From Psococerastis gibbosa (lineage: Eukaryota; Arthropoda; Insecta; Psocodea; Psocidae): a stretch of DNA of 64,000 nucleotides. How positions within the stretch are numbered: position 1 is the stretch's first letter; each line of letters begins with the position of its first letter. Positions 1 through 12,200 of this stretch are shown one piece after another. The notes beneath the pieces are model-generated. The model was given only the letters and a program-made list of their open reading frames with translations. It was not told the DNA's origin and searched no databases. The stretch covers positions 6,062,874 to 6,126,873 of the forward strand of contig OZ020490.1 in the NCBI GenBank assembly GCA_963971405.1, written 5' to 3'. Made by a program: the position numbers and the translations under genes.

Positions 1-164
1 CCAATGAGACTGCAGTAGTTCGGGCATGTAAAACGAATGTACATAACAGCAGGTGCGAAAGAAACAGAAAGAGCGAACACGAAGAAAGAGGCAGAAACCA
101 GATTGCGGGCCACCTCAGCAGAGTGGGGCTAGTACTTTAGGAAATGGAGATGATGACAACTCAC

Positions 165-264
165 CTGTAATATTAGGACAATTTGCAACTCCATTGCAGA
201 CAAGGCTAGAAGGAATGCAGAACTCTGGTTCCCCAGGACACGCGAAGTCACATCCTTCGTTGTT
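165..264 (-). CDS. CUB gene exon 10: start of an LDL-receptor class A module
   Basis: 100 nt, acceptor TTACAG/AAC (phase 0, matching exon 9) and donor ACAG/GTGAGT. It encodes CDFACPGEPEFCIPSSLVCN followed by GVANCPN, the first four to five cysteines of an LDLa module. The acidic DxSDE calcium-binding end must lie in the next exon, off the window. Confidence 0.78.
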
Positions 265-3200
265 CTGTAACAATACCGCAAAATACCATAATTTATTACA
301 GGACAAGAGCGTCTTTCCACGGTTGCACAGCTTCGAATAGCCTCCGTGCCAAGTACGGGCTAAGGTAAAATAAGAGTCTTCACTCTCCCAGATCAATATT
401 GCTGTTGCTGGCCTTTTTGACTTTATCAACTTACCTCCAACTCAGTGAGGCGCGAGGTGACAAGACTAGCGGCACTACGGTCCATATGGAAGAGCTCGGT
501 CCACGCAATCTTGAAGGCAGCGCGGGCAGGGGTCCCACTCCCTTGGAATTCGACGAAGACGACCTTAGGGTCGCCAGGCTTTAGCCCTTCCCCCAGCTCG
601 GTGCTCGTGAGAATGGGCATTTCTTTTAGGGCACTCACGTTCTCCCCACACACGGTGAGGATGGCGTCCTGCTTGCCTACAAGCAAACAAGGAATTGTGC
701 AGGTGCATTTGAGAATGGAAGCCCGGACGCCATGGTCTTCACTCTTCAGAGGGCAAACTCCCTATGTCCAATCGAGAATGTGTGCTGAACCATCAAGAAG
801 TCACACGAATGGGCCAGACCATCGCATCGCAATAATACTTATTGCAGTGTCAGAGTGTTGGAAAGAGATCGCTAGAGAGCTCCCTCTACCTATCTGTAGT
901 CTGGAACCTAGACCTAGACTCTCGGTTGTAGACAGGTTACTTGGGGTTATACCCGGTATACTAAAATATACTGCTTAACCTACTTGACGTTATTTGAACT
1001 TCTTAAAGGTAAAATGCCTACACAAAATTTTGAACAAAGATACATACCTGGCAGGTAGACCCTCAGCCTGCCATCATCACAACTTCTAGACGTGAACATA
1101 AACTTATCAAAATGCAGCCAAATGTCCCTGTTTTCATTGACGCGGATTTCCCAATAACATCTCAACGTTCTGGGCGGTTCCCCGAACCCAACGGCCTCGT
1201 AGTACGGGAAGTGGAGCTCTCCTTCAGTGGCTGGGTGAAGAACTGAAGGACCGCAAAGGGGTTCGTGGGCAAACTCGTACCTGAAATGTGGAAATAAAGG
1301 AATTTAACAATAATTTCCGGAGAAATTAAGATATGCAATTGTGTGAGAACCGGGTTATTTTTGTAAAACGCAACTTCTGGGAGTAGTAGCTCTTTCAGTT
1401 TATGGTAGGACTAAAAGAAAACCGGGATGGTTCGTGGGCAAACTCGTACCTGAAATGTGGAAATAAAGGAATTTAACAATAATTTCCGGAGAAATTAAGA
1501 TATGCAATTGTGTGAGAATCGGGTTATTTTTGTAAAACGCAACTTCTGGGAGTAGTAGCTCTTTCAGTTTATGGTAGGACTAAAAGAAAACCGGGATGGT
1601 TCGTGGGCAAACTCGTACCTGAAATTTGGAAATAAAGGAATTTAACAATAATTTCCGCAGAAATTAAGATATGCAATTGTGTGAGAACCGGGTTATTTTT
1701 GTAAAACGCAACTTCTGGGAGTTGTAGCTCTTTCAGTCTATGGTAGGACTAAAGGAAAACTGGGATGGTTCGTGGGCAAACTCGTACCTGAAATGTTGAA
1801 ATAAAGGAATTTAACAAAACTTTCTGCAGAAATTAAGTTATGCAATTGTGTGAGAACCGGGTTGTTTTTGTAAAACGCAACTTCTGGGAGTTCAGTCTAT
1901 GGTAGGACAATTTAGGCGAACCGAGGTGGTTCGTGGGCGAAAATGCGGAAATATAGGCATTTAATCATAACTCTGCGGAAATTAAATTATACAATCTTGT
2001 GAGAATTGTGTAAATTTTGTAAAACGCTGGGTTCATTAGCGATCTCGTACAGTCGTACCTGAACGAAGGAATTCCGGGTTCACCTGTAATTTCTGCAAAA
2101 ATATAGTTAGGGTGAAAACTAGGGTATTTTTGTAAACAACAACGTTTTTGGGTGTTTCCAAAAGCGTAATAATGGAAATGCAGCTCTGCTGGATCAAGAA
2201 CTGAAAGACAGCTAGGAGGTTCATGAGCGAACTCGTAGGTTCTTGGACAATATATGTGGACATTTAGTTTAGCTGTACAGTGTAACATACCTGGCAGTAA
2301 ATAAAGGCGCTGAATGCTTAAAATAGCTGCTGGCAGCATGCTGCCCCTCCACATTGAGCCTCAGGTTCAGAGATTCCCCTCTGGAAATGAACGTCCGAAT
2401 TCCGTTCGAACTAGATCCGTTCTTACAGAGACAGGCAGCTCCCGGAATGTTATGTATTAACGTGTTGTTCATCGTCTCCCAGACTAGCAGCTTGTCTAGA
2501 CGCTCGTTCCAACATTCATGGCATGTCGTCGACGAATAGGGGTGCTCCTGTAAATTGAGGAGTTTGGCTGCTTAAGTGGAGATATTTAGGAGTAATCCTA
2601 ATAATACAGAGCTCCATTAAGAGTTTTCAGCATTACGTCTCTAAACAGTCTCCCCAAACCACAAATTAATAAAACCCTGACTTCTTCTACAATTAATTAA
2701 TTAATTATTCATTGCAACTTCTCCTGGGTTACTGAACAAGGAAAAAAGTAAAATGACGTGAATTTAAGAGTTGAGCTGACATGGGTTTTGGGACCAATCA
2801 ATCAAGGATCAATCAGATTGACGATGTAGGCAGCCCCAAGACACTCCAATTCCACCACAGTGTTCAGCAGTTTCCTCGGACTCATTGCAGTGCCGGCAGG
2901 CGGTAGGACCTCCATGTCGGCTCTGAATATGCCACGACCAGTAACCAATAAGGCTGGGGTCGTTCGAGACGTCTCTATACTGACATTCAGTCTGTGTACG
3001 GTACCTTAAAACTGATGGACTCTATCGTTAAAACGACCCTAGCATAGAGCCGCTTATCGGTGATGAAGCGATAGAGGCAGGAGATGTCTTGGGATGGCGC
3101 AGTCTGTCTCTTGTAGACGAGGGTGTTGTGAGGAGAGCGAAGCTGACCTCTGGGGGACTTCCAACTGGTGAAGACCTCGTCGCAAACTGTGCCCTCAACG

Positions 3201-6200
3201 CGGGCACCGGAGGCTGTATTGTTGAAGAAGTCGTAGTGAGCCCAGTAGTACAAAGAAGAACTGAAAAGGAATTGATTAAAATGAGTACGAAATTATTAGA
3301 GCCGTCTGGGCCGTAGCCTCGATAAATTAAAAACACCATGGTATCTAGTGCACGCTGCAAATATTTCGTTGGGGGGGGGGGGGGTACAGACCCCTGGACC
3401 CTCTCTCAATGGCGGATCCACGGGGGGTCAGGGGGTCCCTAAATGAGTAAATTCATAAGATAATAAAAAGAAATTTAAAAAAAATGAATAAAACTAAACT
3501 TTTTAACAAACAAATACCTTTTAAGATTACATACAACTTGTGACCCCCTAAATTTTCCTTTGGATCCGCCCATGCCTCCTCTGGCTACGGCCTTGCATGG
3601 CAGCCTTTCCTCTCAAGTTCCTACACTTTGTTAGCGCGCCAATATTCACATTTTTGAAACTTCTTCTTTTGGCGCCAATATTCACATTTTCTAAAACTTC
3701 ATCTTTTGACGCCGTTATTCAAAGTTCTAAGACTTCCTCCGCACTGAATTCTTAAGACTCACCCTGAATAACTGCCAGTTTTGCTCTCAAACCGGACGAA
3801 AAGTGAGTCACCAGTAGATACAAAGTCATATTTTTCCATGGCTTTAGAAAACGTATCACAGAAGGTTTTGATGATTTTGGAATCGTCAGGCCACGAGGCG
3901 TCGTAGAGCGTCAACGACTCGCCACAGTCGCCGTCTATTGGGGTTATGGGAGATTCTATGCGGTTGATACGAAAACTGGAAGAAACCAAAGCGGAAAATT
4001 AACACGAAATGAAGGTCCAATACAATACAATAATTTTTTATATTTCCATAAAAAAAGTTAAGTGACATTAACAATAATATGCTGCAGGGGACAGAAGCGT
4101 AAAGTTTTAGAATGATGGCGGGGGCAAAACTAAGTACGGTACCTATCACAGATTCACACAAATTTAAAGCGTTTGATAGTTCTAAACTTCGAATGATGTT
4201 GGCGTCAAAGGCGTTGCCAGGAATTTTTTCCGAGGTGATCTGTGATCTAATCAGTGTAAATAATTTACACAATTATTGTTTTCTTGAGAACTCAATTGTA
4301 TCTATAGTGTATTCTTTAAAGGTTATTTCGTATATTATTATGATCCCTCTGACGTCACCGAAGGTGCGATGACCTCCATATATTCAAAACTCCATTCTAT
4401 CTAGTGGACTCTGCAAATATTTCGTGGGAGGGGGGGGGGGTCAGGACCCCCTGTACCCCCCTCTGGCTACGACCTTGATTGTGTTTCCCCAAGCTATGCC
4501 ACCGGCGAAGCCACCTTTTTTTTTTTCCTTCGTGGGGCCTACTCGTTTGAGTTCCTATAAGCGTCGACCTAGAAGGTCTTTTGCTTCCACGTTTGCCGTC
4601 TACGCCCATCTTATAATACCAGTCTTTTTGATAAATTCTAGTGTTTTTGTGATGGGATTAGATCGGATGGTTTCCTCTTCAGACCTAGGGTGGCCAAGAG
4701 TTTGGTACCGTATCGAGTTTGTCCCAGCGCTTCACATTCAAAGAGAATGTGTTCAGCTGTTTCTTCTTCAACTTCACACAGTCTGCATCTACTGTCGTTT
4801 TTCACGCCAACCCTATGCATGTGTTTGTTGAAGTGGCCGTGGCCCGTAAGCGTGCCACCCTTAAGAGGCGATGGGAAGGGTCATTCATTCATTCATTTAT
4901 AACAAAACCAAAAATTGTATCCGTAAGCCCATGAATGCCGTGAGGCATGGCATAAGGGCTCCGGGTCAACAATTCTCCACATATCGGAGTTATATGGGAG
5001 CTTCATACTATTGATACGGAAACTGGAACAAAACAAGCTCGTAAATTAAGCTTAAGCGGAGAATGATAGCAAAACTTAGGCTATAAAAATTCCATTGCTT
5101 GGCCTAAATAAAAAGTTACTCGTTGATATCGTACTCGGAAATTTTTTTATCTGTAATAGTTAATAATGCTTTATTGCGCTGGTTATTTGTAGAGGCTGTT
5201 GATAAGGCTTTACGATTGGTTGAGGCATACTGGTCGGATTTTAGATGTTCCCTCTGCAAAAGTATCGGGAAATTTCAATTGCGAATCAAAGAAAAAGTAA
5301 TGTATTTTTTTTTTTTGAATTAGAACCAGATGATGTGATGTATAGGCTACCTAATATTAAATGTTATAAACAATATTCTCCATTTGCCGGCCAAATTATG
5401 AACAGGGAGGGAAAACACTTTTTCATATGTTAGGGAAAAAATTATATGCCACGAAAAAAACTGAAAATTAATCAAATTATTATTATTATTATTAATTATT
5501 TAATTATTTTTGTCTTAACATCAGCCAGGACTACTTGCAAGTTCACCTGCGCCACCATCAGTGCTGGATCTAGGGCAAGGCAGGAGTAGGCTTTGTGCCT
5601 GGGCCTGAAGGGCGCCAAAATGAATAGAAATGAAAAAATGAAATGAAATCTAACGTCACTGAAGGTGAGGTAAATTCTAGATACTAAAAAAAGTTGTATG
5701 GAAGGAGACCACCTGAGGGTTTGTACTGCCCTCACTCACTAGATTGAAGACACCATAGATCTTTACTAGAGGCTCAGCGTCGACTAGTTCAACAGTCGGG
5801 CGTTAGATTAAGCAAAGTTAAGTAAGAATGTAGGTAACAAGATAACGATCGCATTTATATAGCCTGATTATGTTTTTGAACTTCAAAAATTCACTCACCT
5901 AGGAAAATAGAGGTAAGTAAAGTAGGCAGAAAAGTTAGTTAGTTAGTTAGTTTTTTGTGTTCGAGACTGGTAGTTTCTGCCAACCTGACGCCATGGTCGG
6001 TGCTCACCCAAAGGTCGTTGAAGCCTTTGGTCTCTTCTCAGTGGTGAAAGGATTAGCCGCTAGATGTTCCACATAGCGTTGCCCGGGGTACGCCCGATCG
6101 GTTTTTTATCCATGTGGATAAAAAGCTATCTTCGGGGAGATAGGTAACAAGATAATTATCGCATTTATATGGGCTAAAATTTTTTAAATTTTAAAAATTT

Positions 6201-9200
6201 ACTCACCTAGGAAAATAGAGGCGAACTATTTGATCCTTCTTGCCTTTCATAAGGTAAGTGCAAGACGTATGGGGAGGATACCAGTGAGCAACAGACAGAA
6301 AAATCCCTTCGGAGTCTCTGGAAGACGATAGAGCCTCGCTCGTAAGAATCCAATTGCATGTTCCATTTTTCTCACCTGTCAAATAAAATTAAATAAAAAA
6401 GAACCGGTCCGAGTTTACTCGAGCATGCTTTCCAATTTATCAAAATTAGTAAGTAGAGAAAATGAGTAATTTGATGGTAAATAATTTTCCTATGGCTAAA
6501 TTTCCGATATCTCGGGGGGGGGGGGGGGGGGGGTGTCCACCTCCAGCGTTTCCACTTGCGATATATCACATTTCTCTCAGCGGCAACTCAAAATTTCCCT
6601 CTTTTCCCTCGCTCACCCAATTCGCTAATCCTCCTCTATTTTCTAAATTTCCAAAATTTCTGGGCGGGGGGGGGGGGGGGGGGGGGAGTCTGCCTAGCAA
6701 ATTATGTGACTTTTTTATTATTTAAATTTTATTGTTTTTTAATGAGTATGAAATACGTTATATAGGCCTACATTAAAGTTTAAACTATTCAAGTTCAGTA
6801 AAACAAAACAAAAATAAAAAGTAAACTTTCGTTTCTGGAACGCGGATTTAGGTATTTTTCTCGGAGGATGCGGAAGAATTTTGCCTAAAATTGGAACCTA
6901 TACATTCATCTTTCAAGCAGGGTATAAGTGACCAATACACATGTTATACCCTGGAGGCAGGGGGGCCCGGGGGTCTCCCCTTGAGAAAAAAAAAAAAGAT
7001 AATTAATAGGCCCAAATTAGCGAGGTTTGACGCATATAATGTATAACACTGCAGGAAAGGGGGTCCGGGGGTCTCCCCGGAGAAAAAATTGATAAATGCT
7101 GGTCCCAAGTCTGTGAGGTTTTTGCGCATGTTATACCCTGGAGAAAGGGGGACCGGGGGTCTCCCCCGGAGAAAAAGTTTGAAAGAACAGATCTGAAGGA
7201 TTGGGGTTTTAAGCTTTTTGAGTAATATTTTTTTTTGTGAAAGTACTTGGTCAATATATGTTTATTTTTATTTTTGTTATGTCTTTCAGGTGAAATAAGC
7301 ACACCAAGAATTAATTTCCCTTTCATTATTGTGGATACTACGCCTTTAGCCTCCATTTGTCACCAGAAATCCTGGGGAGGACCCCCCTATTTACGCCAAT
7401 GATTTTCCCTCGCTCTTTCAACGAGTTTTCCTAAAATTGGTGAAACCTCAATGCAGTAGAATCCGTTTATTAAGACTCCGTCTATATTGAACATTGACCA
7501 ACCGCCTATTATGACGAATTACGAAGAAAGTTTGGTTGTCATTAGTTATACCTATATGACCTGACGCCACTGGGGGTGAGATAAATTCTAGATAGGTCAG
7601 ACCAACACGTTGCCACACAGAAATAATGGCAGGGCACGCAATGCATTTGAGCGTGAATTTTCTTCAAAAAAAACTTTTTGCACAAAACCAAATAGTTTTT
7701 TGGGAAAGCAACCTGTCCGGTTTCGTTACTCAATTTAACACCTAAAACATGCCTGAAGGTAGAAATCATCGATAGAAAGGTTTCGCAGAAAAATGATTTT
7801 TTAGTCATTTTTCATTAAAATGTAGTTATTTTTATTTTTTAAACTACCTAGGGGCAAGCGACCCCCGCGTTTTGTCAACATTAATAACGACTACAATATA
7901 TGTGAATTTAAAAGGAATCGTTGGAGCCGTTTTTGAGAAATAATTTTTTTAGACGTTTTTTTGGAGTTCTTTTGAGAATAAAACCCCCCAAATTAATAAG
8001 TTAGCCCAAAATAAAAATAAATGGTCCCGAGGCATGATTTTTGTTAACCAACATGCTAAATTTCATTGGAATCGACCGAGTAGTTTGCCCGGAAATCGAT
8101 GAACAGACAGACAGAGCGACAGAGCGACAGACAGACAGACATTTTGTAAAAACCACTTTTTTGGGTTCCTGGAGCCTGAAAACGTGTAAATCCGTTGAAA
8201 TCAGGAATCGAAAGTTTCGACCATCACAAAGCTTTCCTTACACGGTACTACGTATAAATTGGAAAGCAATAATAATAATAAATGTGCTCCCAAGATGTTC
8301 TCTATGCCTACTGTAAAACATACCGCTGTCTACATCTATTCTAAATACACAGTAATAAGGTAGAGTAGCCTTTCGGGTTGAAAACTCACCTAATATAAAG
8401 ACGTTTTTCATTCAATCATAAGAATGAGAAATTGAAATTTTGCATTCATTAAAACTCACCCCTAGCATGAAAATTAAATGAATGTAGCCCACTGTAGTAG
8501 ATTACATAGAGTAGGCCCGGTAACTTTTCAAATGCGGCACGTTCACAAATTTAATTAAAACCAAGTTAAACCTATAGAAATACAGGCAGCAAACAGTAAA
8601 CAATAGACTTGAACCTCATAACAACAAAACAGGAGCAGCAGAAAATGCTTTTGTCCAACAGGCAAACGATAATGACAGAAAGGTTCGTTAGTGGAAAAAC
8701 AACCAATAAAAGCCTCAGCTTATCAGTAGAAATGTGTTTGTGTAAAATGTTTTACAGAATCTACGCTAAACAAACTCTACAGCTGCCGGTGAAAGGGTTC
8801 CATAGAGATAAAATCCCACTAGAGAGAACGAAGCCAAACAAAAGATTCACGAAATGGATTGACCAATTAACAAAGGAGCCTATACACCTGTCCCTCCCCC
8901 CTCCTCATTCCCCCTCTAAATAGTCCTTCAAGCGCTTTTTCATGGCCCTTTTCAGGCAAACTGCAAAGTGGTTTTATCGATTTGTTGCGATGTAAATTGG
9001 TAGTTTGTTAATTTTATTTTGCAGATTATTATCCAAAGATTTTAAGTTTCTCCCTTCTTCCCTTCATGCGCATTTTCAGGGCCCTTTTCAGGAAAACTGC
9101 AAAGTGGTTTTATCGATTTGTTGCGTTGTAAATCGGTTATTTTGTTAGTTTTATTTTGCAAATTATTATCCAAAGATTTTAAATTCCTCCCTTCTTCTCT

Positions 9201-12200
9201 CTAAATATTCCTTCTTGTTCCTTTTTGGGGCTCTTTTCAGGAAAACTGCAAAGTGGTTTTATCGATTTGTTGCGAAGTAACTAGGTATAGTTTGTTAATT
9301 TTATTTTGCAGATTATTATCCAAAGATTTTTAGTTTGGAAGCAAGTCATGCGTTTCACAGAGTCCCAATTGGCCACGATGATAGCGATGGTGTGAACAGG
9401 CACTGGAAGATGTGCTATTAGCTATAGAAGAAGCAGAAGATGAAAAAGAAGGAGAAGAACAAGAAGATGACGAAGAAGAAGATGATGATAATGAGGAAGA
9501 AAATGATGATAAGGAAGAATATGATGATGAAGAAGAAGATGATGATGAGAAGGGAAGAGATGATGATGATGATGACGATGAGGAAAAAATTGATGATGAA
9601 GAAGAAGAAGAAGCAGCAGAAGAAAAATCTTTTTCGGATGACAGATACAGACGACAACCGATTTAATGAATGTATCCAAATAATAACCTCTTCAGTCACC
9701 TCTGTAGGTAATACCTTTGAGTTACGAAAGGTCTCTGATGGCATGGTGTGTAAAAGCTCGTACTAGTACGAGCACGCTACTTAAATTCCAACGAAGTCCT
9801 GGTGGGTGTTGACCGGTCACACCATCGCTTGAAAAGTATCGATAAGGAAAACTAAACTGCATTGTCCGATGTTACAATACACGTTTTTGATTGATTGATT
9901 GATGGTCTAGTATTCCGGTACTTTTTAAGCTATGGTGGGGCTAAGTACATAAAATGTAGCCTACCTGCAGTTTCTACGTGACCAGGCCAATTGCCCACAT
10001 TGAAATGAAACCCCGTGTTCAAAAGCGGGCCCGACGCTGAACTGACGAATTCCACAAACAGATCCGTCGAAGTGCCAATGATTGAGTAGGGGAACTTGCC
10101 CATTCCGCAAAATGTACCAATCACGGGGGCTGTTTCATTGGTCCCATCGTAGATGCGGATAAAGTCGTAGGGACAATGTTCCGACCCTGAAACAAAATAT
10201 TTATTTACATAATTATTGACTTTATATTGTTACCTATGGTTAACATAAAAAAAAGACTTTATAGTCTTATTGTTCCCCAGTTGCATTGTAGCAATAAAGT
10301 TGTTATTAATTAATTAATTAATTATTATATTATATATTAATTATTATATTATATATTAATTTTATATTATATTATTATATTAATTAATTAATTAATTAAT
10401 TAATTCATTCATTCAACAACATTGAAAACCTGCTATCCCAGCGAAGTTAGGGCCATATGGTATATATCTCATACACTCAACTAGGTTGACAAGCAATCAT
10501 GCACATGCGTCAGTACAGTACAGGTGTAAACACTGAAATAAAAAGTAAGGTACACATCACAATCGCATACCAGTCATGAAGTGAGCTTTTAAACTCGACC
10601 TGAAGGATATAATAATGACAAATCACGATTTAAGGGAGCCTTCAAGACACGTCCGATTCTGTTGTTGTCCACGCAAAATGAGAAAAGTATGGACATGGAA
10701 TGTTTTGATCCTGTACAACACTGTAAAAATATTTCTTGCACCATTTTGTGTTACATTGTTGGATTGGATGCAAGGCATAACAGAAATTGTGCAAAGAATA
10801 TTTTACAGTGTTGCTCAGGATGAAAACATTCCATGTCCATACTTTTCTCATTTTGCGTGGACTATACCTGTCGGATGCGTCGACCTTTAGGATAACATTT
10901 TCAGACGTATCGCGAACACGCCTTACGGCCGAAATTAGAGGAAAGACAAACTGGTCTTGGCGGGATTCGAACCCACGATCTACGCCTAACCGTGCGTCGT
11001 CTTAACCGCTGAATCACAAGCCCCAACAAGTGCAGTGCAGTCATCTCCACATCCTCTACTTATGCTATTATTGACAAGATTCGTATTGCTAGACAGGTTA
11101 GCACAGCTTCACAATCTATAACTGAACAGGTCTGTGAGCTTACTTTATTGCATGAATGCTTAAATCAAATACATTGCAGTATTAGGCCTATATTATATAT
11201 TATATAACACACTGCAATGTGACGCCTTAAGGCCTTTATTCACGTACAATCCAATCTAGCGAGTATTCAGTGCTTCACCTCTTTTAGGTTTGCAATACTT
11301 ACTGCTTTGGACAGAGGGTCTCAGTGATCGGGAATCTTTTTTGTTCCCAGAGCCGTATTTTAACCTTGGTAGAGCCATAAATTACATTGTATATACACCT
11401 GCTGAAGGAGGGCGTCACATAGGCTAGTTTAATTTCATTTCATTTACTTTATTAGGTCTATTTAGACGGAGGAAAAGACAAAATTAACGAAAAAGTAAGA
11501 CGAATTTCGTCAGGGTCAGTCAGGGCCAAAATAGCCCCCTCTCCCCCCAGAGGCCAGAGCTAGTGTGGTTTATTATGAATCATATTACATAGATGGCCAG
11601 GGGGTGTCCCCTGGGGAAAAATTTGTAAATTTAAGTGAAAAATAGTAGCGTGTTAAGAATTTCAGAAGGTTTCTTGTCGGAGCCAGCCCTCTGGAGCCAG
11701 TCCTGGCTCGGGAGCCACGGGTTCCCCGCCTCTGGTCTAGAGCTCCTCTTCGAATTGTTCGCAATAATTAATGCCAAAGAGACAAACACAATTTCCAAAA
11801 GTTTAGCCTGAATTTAAGATATTACGAAAGTCAACTAAGCAAATTACCTTGATATTCCATTTTCATTACAATTATAAGATGAATTATAATTATAAGAAGT
11901 CCACGTCATCGGCGGCAGCACTCCAGCAAACTCGAATCAAGTACGGCAGTTATTAGGACCGTAAGTAACGGTTACTACCATATCTAATGGCATTCCGAGA
12001 CGTGATTTTCTTATAATTTACCTCCCATGTACAGCGAGTCTACCGCCAAGTTTATATTGTTAGGCATCATATCTTACCTGACGATATGGGTCTCATTGGG
12101 CAGGTCATAATATTTTCACATCTCTGACCATCAATATTAAATTCTTCGTTCTCTATGTACAATTTTATGAAGGGAAGACGTGTATTTAGGTGATAACGAC

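Noticed and set aside
4424-4831. 135-codon plus frame beginning with a Gly run
   Set aside because: Opposite strand of a LINE C-terminal relic and a poly-G repeat.
8609-8923. 104-codon plus-strand open frame
   Set aside because: No domain recognised and no homologous copy or splice context. Probably chance.
9412-9666. 84-codon acidic D/E-rich open frame (and overlapping frames on both strands)
   Set aside because: It is a GAA/GAT simple repeat. Any frame through it is open, and no domain, promoter or splice signal supports a gene.
9422-9744. His- or Phe/Ile-rich minus-strand frames
   Set aside because: Complement of the GAA/GAT tract, same reason as above.
10955-11026. Functional tRNA gene
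   Set aside because: The T-arm and box B are good, but the acceptor stem and anticodon stem do not pair properly.
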